Assembly (NCBI RefSeq): GCF_031119625.1
Contig: NZ_JAVHZV010000029.1
Location: forward strand, 186,001 to 250,000
Length of the DNA: 64,000 bases
Reading direction: 5' to 3'
Source: Pseudomonas sp. G34
Lineage (GTDB): Bacteria > Pseudomonadota > Gammaproteobacteria > Pseudomonadales > Pseudomonadaceae
Part shown: positions 1-7,308 of the stretch, piece after piece
Numbering within the stretch: position 1 is the stretch's first letter
How the letters are laid out: each line of letters starts with the position of its first letter
Made by a program: the position numbers and the translations under genes
Notes under the pieces: model-generated
Told to the model about the DNA's origin: nothing
Database searches by the model: none
The model's input: only the letters and a program-made list of their open reading frames with translations

Positions 1-234
1 ATAATCAGTTAAATAAAGGCTGTCGGGCGTGAGGATGCTGTACGCGGACGTGTACTTGCAGGTAGCTACTCCGTTAATGGCAAGCCAGCAGAAACTTGTC
101 TGCGCCGTGTCGACAATCTGATCAATATTCAGGTCGCGCTTGATTTGCTCCCTGACCTCAGGCGTTTTGTGCTCGATATTGGAGCAGGCCGTAAGCAGAA
201 TTAACGCTGATGCGATGGCGAAGTGGCGAAGCAT
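1..234 (-). CDS. Putative lipoprotein behind cI, truncated by window edge
   Basis: Reading leftward from an ATG at 234, 78 codons are visible and the frame is still open at the window edge. The N-terminus is a lipoprotein signal: positively charged start, hydrophobic stretch, lipobox L-T-A-C at about residues 14-17. The visible mature part has two further cysteines (about residues 49 and 58). It starts 2 bp after the stop of the upstream membrane protein gene, so the two are almost certainly translated together, in a unit headed by cI. It may therefore be expressed in the lysogen. I do not recognise the family. Confidence 0.6.
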   Translation of the reverse strand, partial: MLRHFAIASALILLTACSNIEHKTPEVREQIKRDLNIDQIVDTAQTSFCWLAINGVATCKYTSAYSILTPDSLYLTDY

Positions 235-236
235 GA

Positions 237-812
237 TCAGTCCTTGATTGTGGTGCTCGAAGAAGGCGTCGCAGGCAACTGGCTCAGAGAGATGCCGTCC
301 AGATTGTCTGCCTCGATGTGCACGTGCCGCTTACTGTCGATGCTGACGGTTACGGTAATTCCTTCATGCAGAGCTTTCTTCAGCGCCTCGGCGTCAGTAG
401 AGCCCTGAAGGCGAATTCTTACAGGCTTGCCTTCAGTGAGAATCAGTGGCAATCGTTGCTTTGGGAGCGGCGCGATGGCTAGCAGAAGGAATGCCACCGA
501 CGCGCCGGCATACGCGATGGCGTTGAAGGTATTCAGGATGAGTCTGAACACATCTCTGCGCGTGATTGGCTCAGAGCTAACGCGGAACTCGTAAATCTCC
601 TTAGCCGCAGACCACGCGATGACTGCAGCACCAGCCAGTAAACACAGGAACAGCAAGCGGATCGCTGAACTGGCAATCACTGGCTTTGCACGCCGAGTGT
701 GCTCAGACAGCCACCTTCGAAAATTCTCGCGCTTATCGGGACCAGATGAACCGTAGTGCCAGGCGCCTGCCGCGAGTACCGCGACCATTGAAAGGAGAAA
801 CTCGTAACTCAT
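237..812 (-). CDS. Membrane protein of unknown function in the cI operon
   Basis: 191 residues with three likely membrane segments (about 3-20, 46-67 and 92-115) and a soluble C-terminal domain from about 120 to 191 that is rich in beta-type residues. The ATG at 812 has a good ribosome site (AAGGA, 6 nt spacing). It follows the repressor gene by 22 bp on the same strand and is followed 2 bp later by a lipoprotein gene. In lambda this position (behind cI) holds rexA/rexB. That makes a lysogen-expressed exclusion or surface-modifying role possible, but no family was recognised and this is inference from position. Confidence 0.7.
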   Translation of the reverse strand: MSYEFLLSMVAVLAAGAWHYGSSGPDKRENFRRWLSEHTRRAKPVIASSAIRLLFLCLLAGAAVIAWSAAKEIYEFRVSSEPITRRDVFRLILNTFNAIAYAGASVAFLLLAIAPLPKQRLPLILTEGKPVRIRLQGSTDAEALKKALHEGITVTVSIDSKRHVHIEADNLDGISLSQLPATPSSSTTIKD

Positions 813-834
813 ACACGTCCTTGTTTTGTCGTGC

Positions 835-1686
835 TCAAACCCGCGTTGCGTTCCAGACCAGCAATATCTTGGCTTGGATATAGGTCTCGTCGATTCGAAC
901 GATCCGATCCTTGTGTTTCGGGTTGTCGGAGATCATCTCGAAGTGCTCGGCGTCAGCCACCTGCAGGCGCTTGATGTAGAAGTGGCCATGCCAGGAGAGG
1001 GCATAAATCCCGTCGCCGACGAATTCCCGAATGCTGGCGTCTGCGATCAGGGGGTCTTTGTCCTTGATCGTCGGCTCCATCGACTGGCCGGCACCGGTGA
1101 TCAGCTTCAGGTGAGCCGGATCCTTGTAGGTGACGCCGAGCTCGCGCAGGTGCTGCTGGCTGACCGTCACGTCGCGGAACATTTCGGGGAAATCATGCAC
1201 GACCTTTCCGCCGCCCATGGCGCCCTGGACGTCGTAATGCGCGATGCGGATTTCGTCGCCCACGATAGGGCGGCGTGAGAAGTCCGCGGTGATGACGTTG
1301 TCGGTCTGAGCGGCTGGTTTGTCCTCGATGGTGTCGGAGACGGCCTGCTCGATGCGGCTGAGCTGATCGGGGCGCAGGTTTTTGCCCTTGAGCATGTCAA
1401 GGACAAGGTTGGCGGTCGACGACTTCCCGGCGCCGACAGGAAAGGAAGCGGCGGTCGTATCAGTGCCGCCGGCCTGGACCGCCATCTCGCCTTTTCCTTC
1501 CGCAAGCCAGATGGCATTCACGCCGCAGGCGTGCGCAAAGGCGACGAGATGAACGCTCTGAAGGTTCTCGCCTTTTTCGATTTGGGAAATCACTGGTTGA
1601 GACACGCGCGCGGCCGCTGCCAGATCTTTCTGGGTCAGGCCGGCATGACGCCGCGCCTGTTTCAATCTTTCTGCAAGTGTGCTCAT
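835..1686 (-). CDS. CI-type prophage repressor (XRE HTH plus S24 peptidase)
   Basis: 283 residues. Residues 5-60 form an XRE helix-turn-helix (LTQKDLAAAARVSQPVISQIE). The C-terminal half is a LexA/CI S24 domain with the catalytic serine in GQSMEPTIKD and the lysine in FYIKRLQV. It should hold the lytic promoters shut by binding the three operators just upstream. I chose the ATG at 1686 over the longer reading from 1740 because the HTH begins there and a plausible PRM -10 sits 7 nt upstream, giving a leaderless message as for lambda cI. An Ala-Gly pair right at the start of the S24 domain is not evident (the sequence is QGAMGGG); Ala-Gly pairs occur only earlier, in the linker. Confidence 0.93.
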   Translation of the reverse strand: MSTLAERLKQARRHAGLTQKDLAAAARVSQPVISQIEKGENLQSVHLVAFAHACGVNAIWLAEGKGEMAVQAGGTDTTAASFPVGAGKSSTANLVLDMLKGKNLRPDQLSRIEQAVSDTIEDKPAAQTDNVITADFSRRPIVGDEIRIAHYDVQGAMGGGKVVHDFPEMFRDVTVSQQHLRELGVTYKDPAHLKLITGAGQSMEPTIKDKDPLIADASIREFVGDGIYALSWHGHFYIKRLQVADAEHFEMISDNPKHKDRIVRIDETYIQAKILLVWNATRV

Positions 1687-1693
1687 GCGCGCA

Positions 1694-1722
1694 AATCTAT
1701 AAGTTCGCTTATGGCCTTGCAA
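1694..1722 (-). promoter_or_regulatory. Predicted PRM promoter for cI
   Basis: On the minus strand TTGCAA (1722-1717) is followed after exactly 17 nt by TAGATT (1699-1694). The cI ATG begins 7 nt after the -10, so transcription would start at or next to the start codon. One operator (1699-1712) covers the spacer and first base of the -10, which would allow self-repression. Confidence 0.55.
1699..1712. promoter_or_regulatory. Operator 1 (ATAAG-N4-CTTAT), PRM side
   Basis: Perfect 5-bp half sites around TTCG. First of three copies of the same 14-bp palindrome in the cI-cro gap; centre-to-centre distances are 24 and 23 bp, about two helix turns. Lies over the cI promoter. Confidence 0.8.
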
Positions 1723-1745
1723 ATAAGCCTCCTTATTCATACGAT
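1717..1745 (+). promoter_or_regulatory. Predicted PR promoter for cro and the early operon
   Basis: TTGCAA (1717-1722), 17-nt spacer, TACGAT (1740-1745). The hexamer is its own reverse complement and also serves PRM. Operator 2 fills the spacer and operator 3 covers the start region, so a bound repressor would block it. Confidence 0.55.
1723..1736. promoter_or_regulatory. Operator 2 (ATAAG-N4-CTTAT), central
   Basis: ATAAG-CCTC-CTTAT, second of the three identical half-site palindromes, directly abutting the shared -35 hexamer and inside the PR spacer. Confidence 0.8.
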
Positions 1746-1759
1746 ATAAGCAGGCTTAT
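1746..1759. promoter_or_regulatory. Operator 3 (ATAAG-N4-CTTAT), cro side
   Basis: ATAAG-CAGG-CTTAT, third copy, starting one base after the predicted PR -10 and ending just before the cro ribosome site (AGGAG at 1761-1765). Confidence 0.8.
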
Positions 1760-1773
1760 CAGGAGTCTTTGCC

Positions 1774-1983
1774 ATGAGTCCAATCGAAAAGCTCGTCGAT
1801 TTTTTCGGCGGGCAGACCAAAACCGCAAAAGCGCTCGGCGTCTCGCAGCCTGCCGTTTCCTATTGGCTAGCTGGTGTTCACGCGATGAGCGCTGAAGCTG
1901 CTTTTAAAGCTGAAGAGCTGACCAATGGTCTCGTGACTGCAAAGGATCTTTGCGCGAAGCGAGAGCAGATCAGGGCCGCCTAA
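1774..1983 (+). CDS. Cro-like repressor (YdaS/Cro family HTH)
   Basis: 69 residues, with a helix-turn-helix at about residues 12-33 (QTKTAKALGVSQPAVSYWLA), the usual form of Cro/YdaS-type phage regulators. ATG at 1774 with AGGAG 8 nt upstream. It is divergent from the CI-type repressor across three shared operators, the normal cro position; the expected role is turning off repressor synthesis and tuning the early operon. It is the first gene of the rightward early transcript, 94 bp ahead of the replication gene. Confidence 0.85.
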   Translation: MSPIEKLVDFFGGQTKTAKALGVSQPAVSYWLAGVHAMSAEAAFKAEELTNGLVTAKDLCAKREQIRAA

Positions 1984-2077
1984 CCACCCCTCACATCCTA
2001 CAAACCCGTCCGCCATTTCGGCAGCGTGCTGAAAGGGGTGTGGCTTTATCCAGTACGCCTGCGGCGATCGAGGCAGC

Positions 2078-3055
2078 ATGCAATACACACTGACCATCAA
2101 CCAGCACAAGGCACTCGAATGGGGGCTCAATGCGCAGCAGGCCATGCTGTTCGCATTCGTCTACGAGTGCCCGAGCTGGACGAAGCCGGTCACCACGATC
2201 GGCGGCGTTTACTTCACGCTCAGCAAATCCAAGATCACGGAAGAGCTGCCGCTGCTCACCGACAAGCCCGATACCGCATACCGCCTTCTCAAGGCGCTGG
2301 AGGTGGCCGGGCTCATCGAGCTGTCGAGCACGAATTCAATCACGCTGTTCCGCCTGACGCCAAAGGCGACTGAGTGGAATCGCAAAGTAGATGGGTCGGA
2401 AAAATATCCGACCCAAAGGCAGGCGCCTGGTCGGAAAAAAATCCGATCCACCTCGGAAAAAAATCCGACCCGGGTCGGAAAAAAATCCGAGGCTGGGTCG
2501 GAAAAAAATCCGACAAATCAGGTAACCAGTAATCAGGTAACCAATCAGGGTACCAGTCAGGATTTGCACGCAGCCCCGGCTGCGCCGTCACCACCTGCCG
2601 GCATGGTGGTCGTCGCTGACAACGGCCCTCGCTGCGCAATCCCGCCGGACATGCCTGGGCCGAAGGACCCGGCCTGCAAAACCTTCAAGGCCTGGGCCAA
2701 CTACGCCATGGCCTACCGAAAGCGCTACAGCACCTGGCCAGTCTGGAACGCCAAGGTGGCGGGGCAGGTTGGCCAGCTGATCGACCGTCTGGGTGCCGAT
2801 GTGGCCCACCACGTGGCCGCGTACTACCTGACCGTCAACGATGCCCGGTTGATCAACGGCTGCCACGGGCTGGGCGACCTGCTGGCCAAGGCCGAGTCGT
2901 ACCACACCCAGTGGACGACCAACCGCCAGATGAACGCGACCACCGCCCGCCAGCTCGAGCAGACCCAGGCCAACGTCAACGCCGCCCACCAGGCTGCCGA
3001 ACACATCCGCAACGGGGAGGCGAAGCCAAATGCTTTCTTGCGACCAAACCGCTGA
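2078..3055 (+). CDS. Replication initiator, lambda O-like
   Basis: 325 residues. Residues 1-100 look like a winged-helix domain (QQAMLFAFVYECPSW... SKITEELPLL...TAYRLLKALEVAGLIEL). A low-complexity linker (about 105-165) is encoded by five DNA palindromes and repeats the peptide pattern GSEKNPT. The C-terminal part (about 205-325) is helical and rich in Ala/Gln. An N-terminal DNA-binding domain that would bind iterons inside its own gene is the lambda O arrangement. The gene overlaps the next by 26 bp, and the product should start phage replication, probably by recruiting host helicase through a partner. The O-like assignment rests on architecture and position. Confidence 0.75.
   Translation: MQYTLTINQHKALEWGLNAQQAMLFAFVYECPSWTKPVTTIGGVYFTLSKSKITEELPLLTDKPDTAYRLLKALEVAGLIELSSTNSITLFRLTPKATEWNRKVDGSEKYPTQRQAPGRKKIRSTSEKNPTRVGKKSEAGSEKNPTNQVTSNQVTNQGTSQDLHAAPAAPSPPAGMVVVADNGPRCAIPPDMPGPKDPACKTFKAWANYAMAYRKRYSTWPVWNAKVAGQVGQLIDRLGADVAHHVAAYYLTVNDARLINGCHGLGDLLAKAESYHTQWTTNRQMNATTARQLEQTQANVNAAHQAAEHIRNGEAKPNAFLRPNR
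2393..2513. other. Phage replication origin: five iterons inside the O-like gene
   Basis: Five palindromic repeats with core TCGGAAAAAAATCCGA: 2396-2411 (variant with AAAAATA centre, within a 22-bp palindrome 2393-2414), 2431-2446, 2453-2468, 2475-2490 and 2498-2513. Start-to-start spacing is 35, 22, 22 and 23 bp, so the last four lie on one helix face. A cluster of AATCAGGTAACCA-like repeats follows at about 2515-2562. Lambda carries its ori the same way, within O and next to an AT-rich segment. The A-tracts at each centre should bend the DNA. Confidence 0.8.
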
Positions 3056-3809
3056 ACTGGCCGTGGCGCTCTGCGCGACTGCCGAAACCCTGGGCCAGAC
3101 CCTGAGCGCCAATGCCGCTGCGCTGATGGCCCAGGATCTGGCCGACTACGGAATGGATGACCTGGCCAACGCGCTGCAGGCCTGCCGCCGCGAGCTGACC
3201 GGCAAGCTGACGCTGGCTGCCATCCTGCAGCGCATCCAGGCGGCAGACGGCCGGCCCGACCCGAACGAGGCCTGGTCCATCGCCCTGGCTGCGTCGGACG
3301 AAGCCGAAAGCGTGGTGCTCACCGAGGAGATTCGCCAGGCAATGTCCGCCTCTGCGCCGGGCATGGCCCAGCGCGACAAGGTCGGCGCCCGCATGTCGTT
3401 CCTGTCGGCCTACCAGCGCCTGGTCGACGCCGCACGCCGTATGGGTAGACCGGTCGTATGGAGCCTGAGCATGGGCCATGACCCGCAGCGTCGGGTGGCC
3501 GCGCTGGAAGAGGCTGGCCGACTTGGGCGGCTGCCGGCACCGGAGCTGCAGCAGCAGATCCGCCGACTCGCCCACGAGCCCATGACCCAGGACGGCGCCG
3601 CGATCGCCGGACTGATCACCGGCCGTGCAGGTACGCCGAGCCCGAAAGTTCGCCAGAAGCTGCAGGAGGTGAGGGCGGTGGTATTGGCCAACCAGAGAGC
3701 GGCCGATGAGCGAAAGGACGCGGAGGTCAGGGCGCTCCGCAACGAGTTTGAGCAGCGCCGCGCTGATCAGCTGGCCCGCCTGGACGAGCTGCAGGAGAAG
3801 CGCGCATGA
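3030..3809 (+). CDS. Hypothetical early protein, possible O partner
   Basis: 259 residues, soluble, strongly alpha-helical, with a charged coiled-coil-like tail (about 205-259). It overlaps the O-like gene by 26 bp and the next gene by 4 bp, so it is part of a tightly coupled operon. Lambda has the helicase loader P at this position, but I see no Walker motif and no clear P or DnaC signature. A replication role is therefore inferred from position only. Confidence 0.6.
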   Translation: MLSCDQTAELAVALCATAETLGQTLSANAAALMAQDLADYGMDDLANALQACRRELTGKLTLAAILQRIQAADGRPDPNEAWSIALAASDEAESVVLTEEIRQAMSASAPGMAQRDKVGARMSFLSAYQRLVDAARRMGRPVVWSLSMGHDPQRRVAALEEAGRLGRLPAPELQQQIRRLAHEPMTQDGAAIAGLITGRAGTPSPKVRQKLQEVRAVVLANQRAADERKDAEVRALRNEFEQRRADQLARLDELQEKRA

Positions 3810-4270
3810 CTGACCGTATTGCCGTCAACAGCGCGCCGCGCCTGACCGAAGCTATCACCCGGCTGACCGCCATGTTCCGTGAGAAGAAATACGTAGTGGT
3901 GAGCCTGCGCCCGGGCAAGGACCGCACGCTCGATCAGAATGCCCTGTGGTTCGCCATGTACCAGCGCATCGCAGAAATGACCAGCATGGGCGACGTCGAA
4001 GACGCCCGGCGCTACTGCAAGCTGCACGTCGGCGTGCCGATCATGCGCAAGGCCGACGTCGACTTCTTCAACGCCTGGAACCGCTCGTTCCTGCACCTGA
4101 CGTACGAGGAAAAGCTGCACCTGATGGGGCCGTGCAACCTGTTCGGCCCTGATGGATTCCCGGTGACGCGCCTGTTCAACCGCGCCCAGGGCATCGCCTA
4201 CACGGACCAGATCGTCTGCGAGTTCGCCGGCAAGGTGGTGTTCGACGATCTGCTGGGGGATGCGGCATGA
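3806..4270 (+). CDS. NinB-like recombination protein
   Basis: 154 residues. The segment around residues 36-50 (PGKDRTLDQNALWFAMY) matches the R-[ST]-L-D-Q-N-A signature of the NinB/Orf family, a recombination mediator that replaces RecFOR for phage recombination. The gene overlaps both neighbours by 4 bp and directly precedes a ninG-like gene, the same order as in the lambda nin region. Length is close to the family norm (about 145). Confidence 0.7.
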   Translation: MTDRIAVNSAPRLTEAITRLTAMFREKKYVVVSLRPGKDRTLDQNALWFAMYQRIAEMTSMGDVEDARRYCKLHVGVPIMRKADVDFFNAWNRSFLHLTYEEKLHLMGPCNLFGPDGFPVTRLFNRAQGIAYTDQIVCEFAGKVVFDDLLGDAA

Positions 4271-4887
4271 AGCGCACCGAGCTGAAACGCAAAGTGCCGC
4301 TCAAGGCCAGCGGCATCACGACCCGGGAGCGCCGGAAGAAACCCTGCAAGGCCTGCCAGGTCATGTTCACGCCAGTGCGGGACTTCCAGGCTGTGTGCGG
4401 GGAAGTGGCATGTGCCCTGGCGGTGGTGGCGGACAACCGGGAAAAGGCGCGCAAGGCGATCGCCGACCTGGAACGCAAAGAGCTGCGCGCCGCGCGTACA
4501 CGAATCAAGACCAAGGCCGACCACATGCGGGAAGCCCAGGTGGCATTCAATGCCTGGATCCGCGAGCGTGACGCCGACCTGCCGTGCATCAGCTGCGGCC
4601 GGCACCACCAGGGCCAGTACCACGCCGGGCACTACCGCACCGTGGGCGCCAATCCAGAGCTTCGCTTCGAGCCAATGAACGTGTGGAAGCAGTGCGCGCC
4701 CTGTAACAACCACAAGTCCGGCGACATCGTGAATTACCGAATCAACCTGGTGCAGCGCATCGGCGCCGACAAGGTGGAGTGGCTCGAGGGAAGCCACGAG
4801 GCTAAGCGATACACCATCGAGCAATTGCAAGACCTCAAGGCCCATTACCGGGCTTTGACGAGAGAGCTGAAGGGGAGAGCAGCATGA
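4267..4887 (+). CDS. NinG-like (Rap) recombination endonuclease
   Basis: 206 residues. The N-terminus has a zinc-binding type cysteine pair (CKACQVMF, about residues 20-23) with a further C about residue 38. The C-terminal half has the NinG core: CISCGRHH, a histidine-rich QYHAGHYRTVGANPELRFEP and WKQCAPCNNHKSGD. NinG/Rap is a structure-specific nuclease that acts on D-loops and Holliday junctions and makes phage recombination more focused. It overlaps its neighbours by 4 bp on both sides. Confidence 0.88.
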   Translation: MKRTELKRKVPLKASGITTRERRKKPCKACQVMFTPVRDFQAVCGEVACALAVVADNREKARKAIADLERKELRAARTRIKTKADHMREAQVAFNAWIRERDADLPCISCGRHHQGQYHAGHYRTVGANPELRFEPMNVWKQCAPCNNHKSGDIVNYRINLVQRIGADKVEWLEGSHEAKRYTIEQLQDLKAHYRALTRELKGRAA

Positions 4888-5459
4888 TCTACACCAGCGC
4901 GCGCGCTGCAATAGTGTCGGCGTTGGCGGCCGATGCGATCGACAACACGAGCAAGCAGGCCTGGCAAAAGCTGTACAGGGCAGGCCATGACGACGGCCAT
5001 GATCCGGCCACGCTGTCGGGAGTCAGTCACGGCACCCTGTCACGCACTGATGTTGACTGCTGGGTGCATGCCCGGCTGCATAGCCTGCTCAAGCCGAGGC
5101 ACTGGGATGTTCTGGTCGGCAAATACAGCACCGCCCGGGAGCGGAAAAAGGCGTCGATCCAGGCGCTGATTCCACTGGTGGCCACGCCAGCGCCGCGCCA
5201 GTTCCTGGGCATGGCCGTGTACACCTGGGCGATCCCGAAGCTGGCTGGCGTAGAGGGCAAGCGATCCAGTGACGTCATTGTGCTGGAGAGCTGGTTTTAC
5301 GACATGAACAACTGGGGCGACGGCGGCCGGCCGGAGCAGACCCGACGTCGGTGGCGGCTGGGAATTCGCTCCGTGTTGGAGGAAATGCTGAAGGAGGCGG
5401 AACAGGCCGCAGAGCAGATTCTGCTGGCGGAGGGGCTTTTGCTCGAAAGTGCGGCATAG
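4884..5459 (+). CDS. Last early gene, possible Q-like late regulator
   Basis: 191 residues, soluble, basic in the centre. It is the last gene of the early operon, directly after ninG and before a terminator, which is where lambdoid phages place the late antiterminator Q. The middle section (WVHARLHSLLKPRHWDVLVGKYST) resembles the Q-type pattern of a helix ending in LV.RYS, but I cannot assign the family with certainty. The first start ATG overlaps the ninG-like stop. Confidence 0.6.
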   Translation: MIYTSARAAIVSALAADAIDNTSKQAWQKLYRAGHDDGHDPATLSGVSHGTLSRTDVDCWVHARLHSLLKPRHWDVLVGKYSTARERKKASIQALIPLVATPAPRQFLGMAVYTWAIPKLAGVEGKRSSDVIVLESWFYDMNNWGDGGRPEQTRRRWRLGIRSVLEEMLKEAEQAAEQILLAEGLLLESAA

Positions 5460-5536
5460 CCTATTGCATTGAATGAGCGGGTGAGCGATTATTTACCCAT
5501 CCTGCCGATCTTGCGTATGAAGGATCAGCAATCAGA

Positions 5537-5563
5537 AGCCCAGCCACCGAGCTGGGCTTTTTC
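5537..5563 (+). terminator. Rho-independent terminator after the early operon
   Basis: 8-bp stem AGCCCAGC/GCTGGGCT (5537-5544 with 5551-5558), followed by a T run. Marks the end of the early transcript and would be a natural site for antitermination. Confidence 0.8.
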
Positions 5564-5581
5564 TATGGAAGGAGAGAGCAA

Positions 5582-5950
5582 ATGGAAGTGTGGGAACTGG
5601 TTCGACGACTGCTGGCTTCCGCGAATGGACGCCAGTCTTTCTCCCCTGTATTGGTCATCCAGCAGTACAAGCGCGACGTCGAAAGTCGCGGGGCTGAGTT
5701 CGGGATCGAGACAGGTGATCTTGAGCCAGTTGCTGAGGAAGTCGCCGAGCTGATGAAAACTGCCGGCCTTCTCACAACCGCCCCTCAGGCTGGCCGCGCC
5801 CAAATGCTAGGCGCCGTTGTGACCACCGAATTTGGCGATCAGCTTAGTTCGTGGCTTGAAGGGGATAATGTGGTCATGCTTTTCGAGTCGATGTTCACCG
5901 ATATCGAGCGCGGGGCTATACAGCGACTACTCCATCAGCTGGAGTCTTAA
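5582..5950 (+). CDS. Hypothetical small soluble protein
   Basis: 122 residues, acidic and helical, no membrane segment and no recognised domain. ATG at 5582 has a strong ribosome site (GGAAGGAGAG). It opens the accessory segment between the early operon terminator and the packaging genes and stands alone, with 58 bp to the next gene. The C-terminal half (GAVVTTEFGDQLSSWLEGDNVV) has no motif I know. Confidence 0.6.
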   Translation: MEVWELVRRLLASANGRQSFSPVLVIQQYKRDVESRGAEFGIETGDLEPVAEEVAELMKTAGLLTTAPQAGRAQMLGAVVTTEFGDQLSSWLEGDNVVMLFESMFTDIERGAIQRLLHQLES

Positions 5951-6008
5951 GCTCATTTGCAGGTGTCAGTTTTTTAATGATGGAACGCTTTACAGCTCAA
6001 GGACGTTC

Positions 6009-6650
6009 ATGAAGAAAATCAGCCTGATCCTGCTGGCCGGTGCGCTTGCAGGCTGCAACAGCATCTCCTCAGTCCCATACGTCGAACCGAGCCCATCTGC
6101 CGATACAGCCAAGGTTCGGGTGATCACGAATTCGAGCGTCTACGGCGACAGCCTCACCGAAAACTGCATTCCGAAGATCCGCCACAAGATGGCGGTGTCT
6201 GGCCGGCAGTATGAAAGCGGACGCATGCACGAGACGTACCCCCAGTTTCCGTTGCAGCCGAAGACGGTAGATGGCATGCCGGATCGTATGTCGCCCAAGA
6301 TGATCGATCTGAAGCCCGGCATCCGTATGGCGGAAGGGATGTACGTTGAAGTCGCTACCGAGTATCTGGTGCCGACTAACGCACCCTTCATGATCTCAAC
6401 CCTGGGCGCGGTGATGGGCAGCTATGGCAGCACCCAACCGACTTGCCCTATGGATGCGAAGGTTTTCGACCTTGAGGCGGGTAATAGTTACGAGGTCTTC
6501 GTTGGCATGGGGCCAGGGCAGACTCCAGAGGGCACAAAGCTGTTCTGTGCCCTGGCTGTGCGGAAGATGCTACCAATTGGGAACACTGGAGTGGCATTGC
6601 CTTTAGTGGTCGAGCCCAAGCTGGCGCCCAAGGCGAAGTGTAAAAGTTAA
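6009..6650 (+). CDS. Phage-borne lipoprotein
   Basis: 213 residues. The ATG at 6009 gives a classical lipoprotein signal (MKKISLILLAGALAGC, lipobox L-A-G-C at 13-16), which is why it was chosen over the upstream in-frame start. The mature part has five further cysteines and no recognised domain. It is a single-gene unit with its own terminator right behind it, typical of a moron expressed independently of the lytic cascade. A role at the cell envelope, such as altering surface receptors, is possible but unproven. Confidence 0.7.
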   Translation: MKKISLILLAGALAGCNSISSVPYVEPSPSADTAKVRVITNSSVYGDSLTENCIPKIRHKMAVSGRQYESGRMHETYPQFPLQPKTVDGMPDRMSPKMIDLKPGIRMAEGMYVEVATEYLVPTNAPFMISTLGAVMGSYGSTQPTCPMDAKVFDLEAGNSYEVFVGMGPGQTPEGTKLFCALAVRKMLPIGNTGVALPLVVEPKLAPKAKCKS

Positions 6651-6656
6651 ATCACA

Positions 6657-6683
6657 AGCCCCGCCATTGCGCGGGGCTTTTTT
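6657..6683 (+). terminator. Terminator after the lipoprotein gene
   Basis: Stem AGCCCCGC/GCGGGGCT (6657-6664 with 6671-6678), loop CATTGC-type, six Ts to 6683. Confidence 0.85.
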
Positions 6684-6736
6684 ACTGATCATCTATTACG
6701 TAGAGTTTGTAACAACTCAACTTGGAGCATAGGGAA

Positions 6737-7177
6737 ATGGACCCAGCATTCGATGAGCTGTTGGAGGCGCTTCAAAATCTGCGCGAGGTTGTGTCCCGCG
6801 AGCAGGCTTGGGCAGACAATGGCGGTTGCGTTTACCTGAATGACTTTGCCTTTTCTGAAACCGCTGATCGTAGGTCGGTTGCCTTGCAAGAGCCTTGTAA
6901 TTACGCGGTCTCGCTCGGCCATACAACGTTCAATTTCGACTCCAAAGGGAAGGTCGATCCTCAGCAGATTGAGGCTATACGCGCTGCGGGATTCGGAATC
7001 TCTGACCGCGCTGACTTATCCGATCTATGGATTGATTTACCGCCGACTACCGAGGCTGTCGCAAAGTACGAAGATGCTCTGAAGGCGGGAACCCTTGGCA
7101 GTGGTCTTGACGCAGTAAAGCCATCGTCCATGAGGCTAGGTGTGATCTCCCCGCCTGGCGAAGACGAATACATGTGA
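6737..7177 (+). CDS. Hypothetical protein of the accessory cluster
   Basis: 146 residues, acidic, soluble. The ATG at 6737 is preferred over the upstream in-frame TTG at 6722 because GGAG lies about 9 nt before it. The middle part (NYAVSLGHTTFNFDSKGKVDPQQIEAIRAAGFGIS) looks like a compact alpha/beta domain. No family recognised. It lies between two single-gene units with terminators; no terminator of its own is obvious. Confidence 0.55.
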   Translation: MDPAFDELLEALQNLREVVSREQAWADNGGCVYLNDFAFSETADRRSVALQEPCNYAVSLGHTTFNFDSKGKVDPQQIEAIRAAGFGISDRADLSDLWIDLPPTTEAVAKYEDALKAGTLGSGLDAVKPSSMRLGVISPPGEDEYM

Positions 7178-7308
7178 AACGCCGCTTCTGGCGAGTCAAC
7201 GCGGGGGCTCTAAGGTCAGATCAAGCGATCCTATCCCCTTCGTTTGTCTCTACATCATGCTGCTGGTAAAGTCGCGCCCCTCTAAATCGAGCCATTGAGA
7301 GGGATCTT

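Noticed and set aside
835..1740. Longer cI reading from 1740
   Set aside because: It would put the operators and the predicted promoter inside the coding frame; the HTH starts right after the ATG at 1686.
1984..2077. CCACCCCT and AGGGGTG as a terminator after cro
   Set aside because: Arms are about 40 nt apart and no T run follows.
2393..2513. Regular repeats taken as a CRISPR array
   Set aside because: Repeat unit is a palindrome at 22-bp steps with almost no spacer and lies inside a coding frame; it fits phage iterons.
5832..6008. Longer N-terminus for the lipoprotein at 6009
   Set aside because: Would overlap the previous gene and hide the signal peptide inside the protein; the ATG at 6009 gives a proper lipobox.
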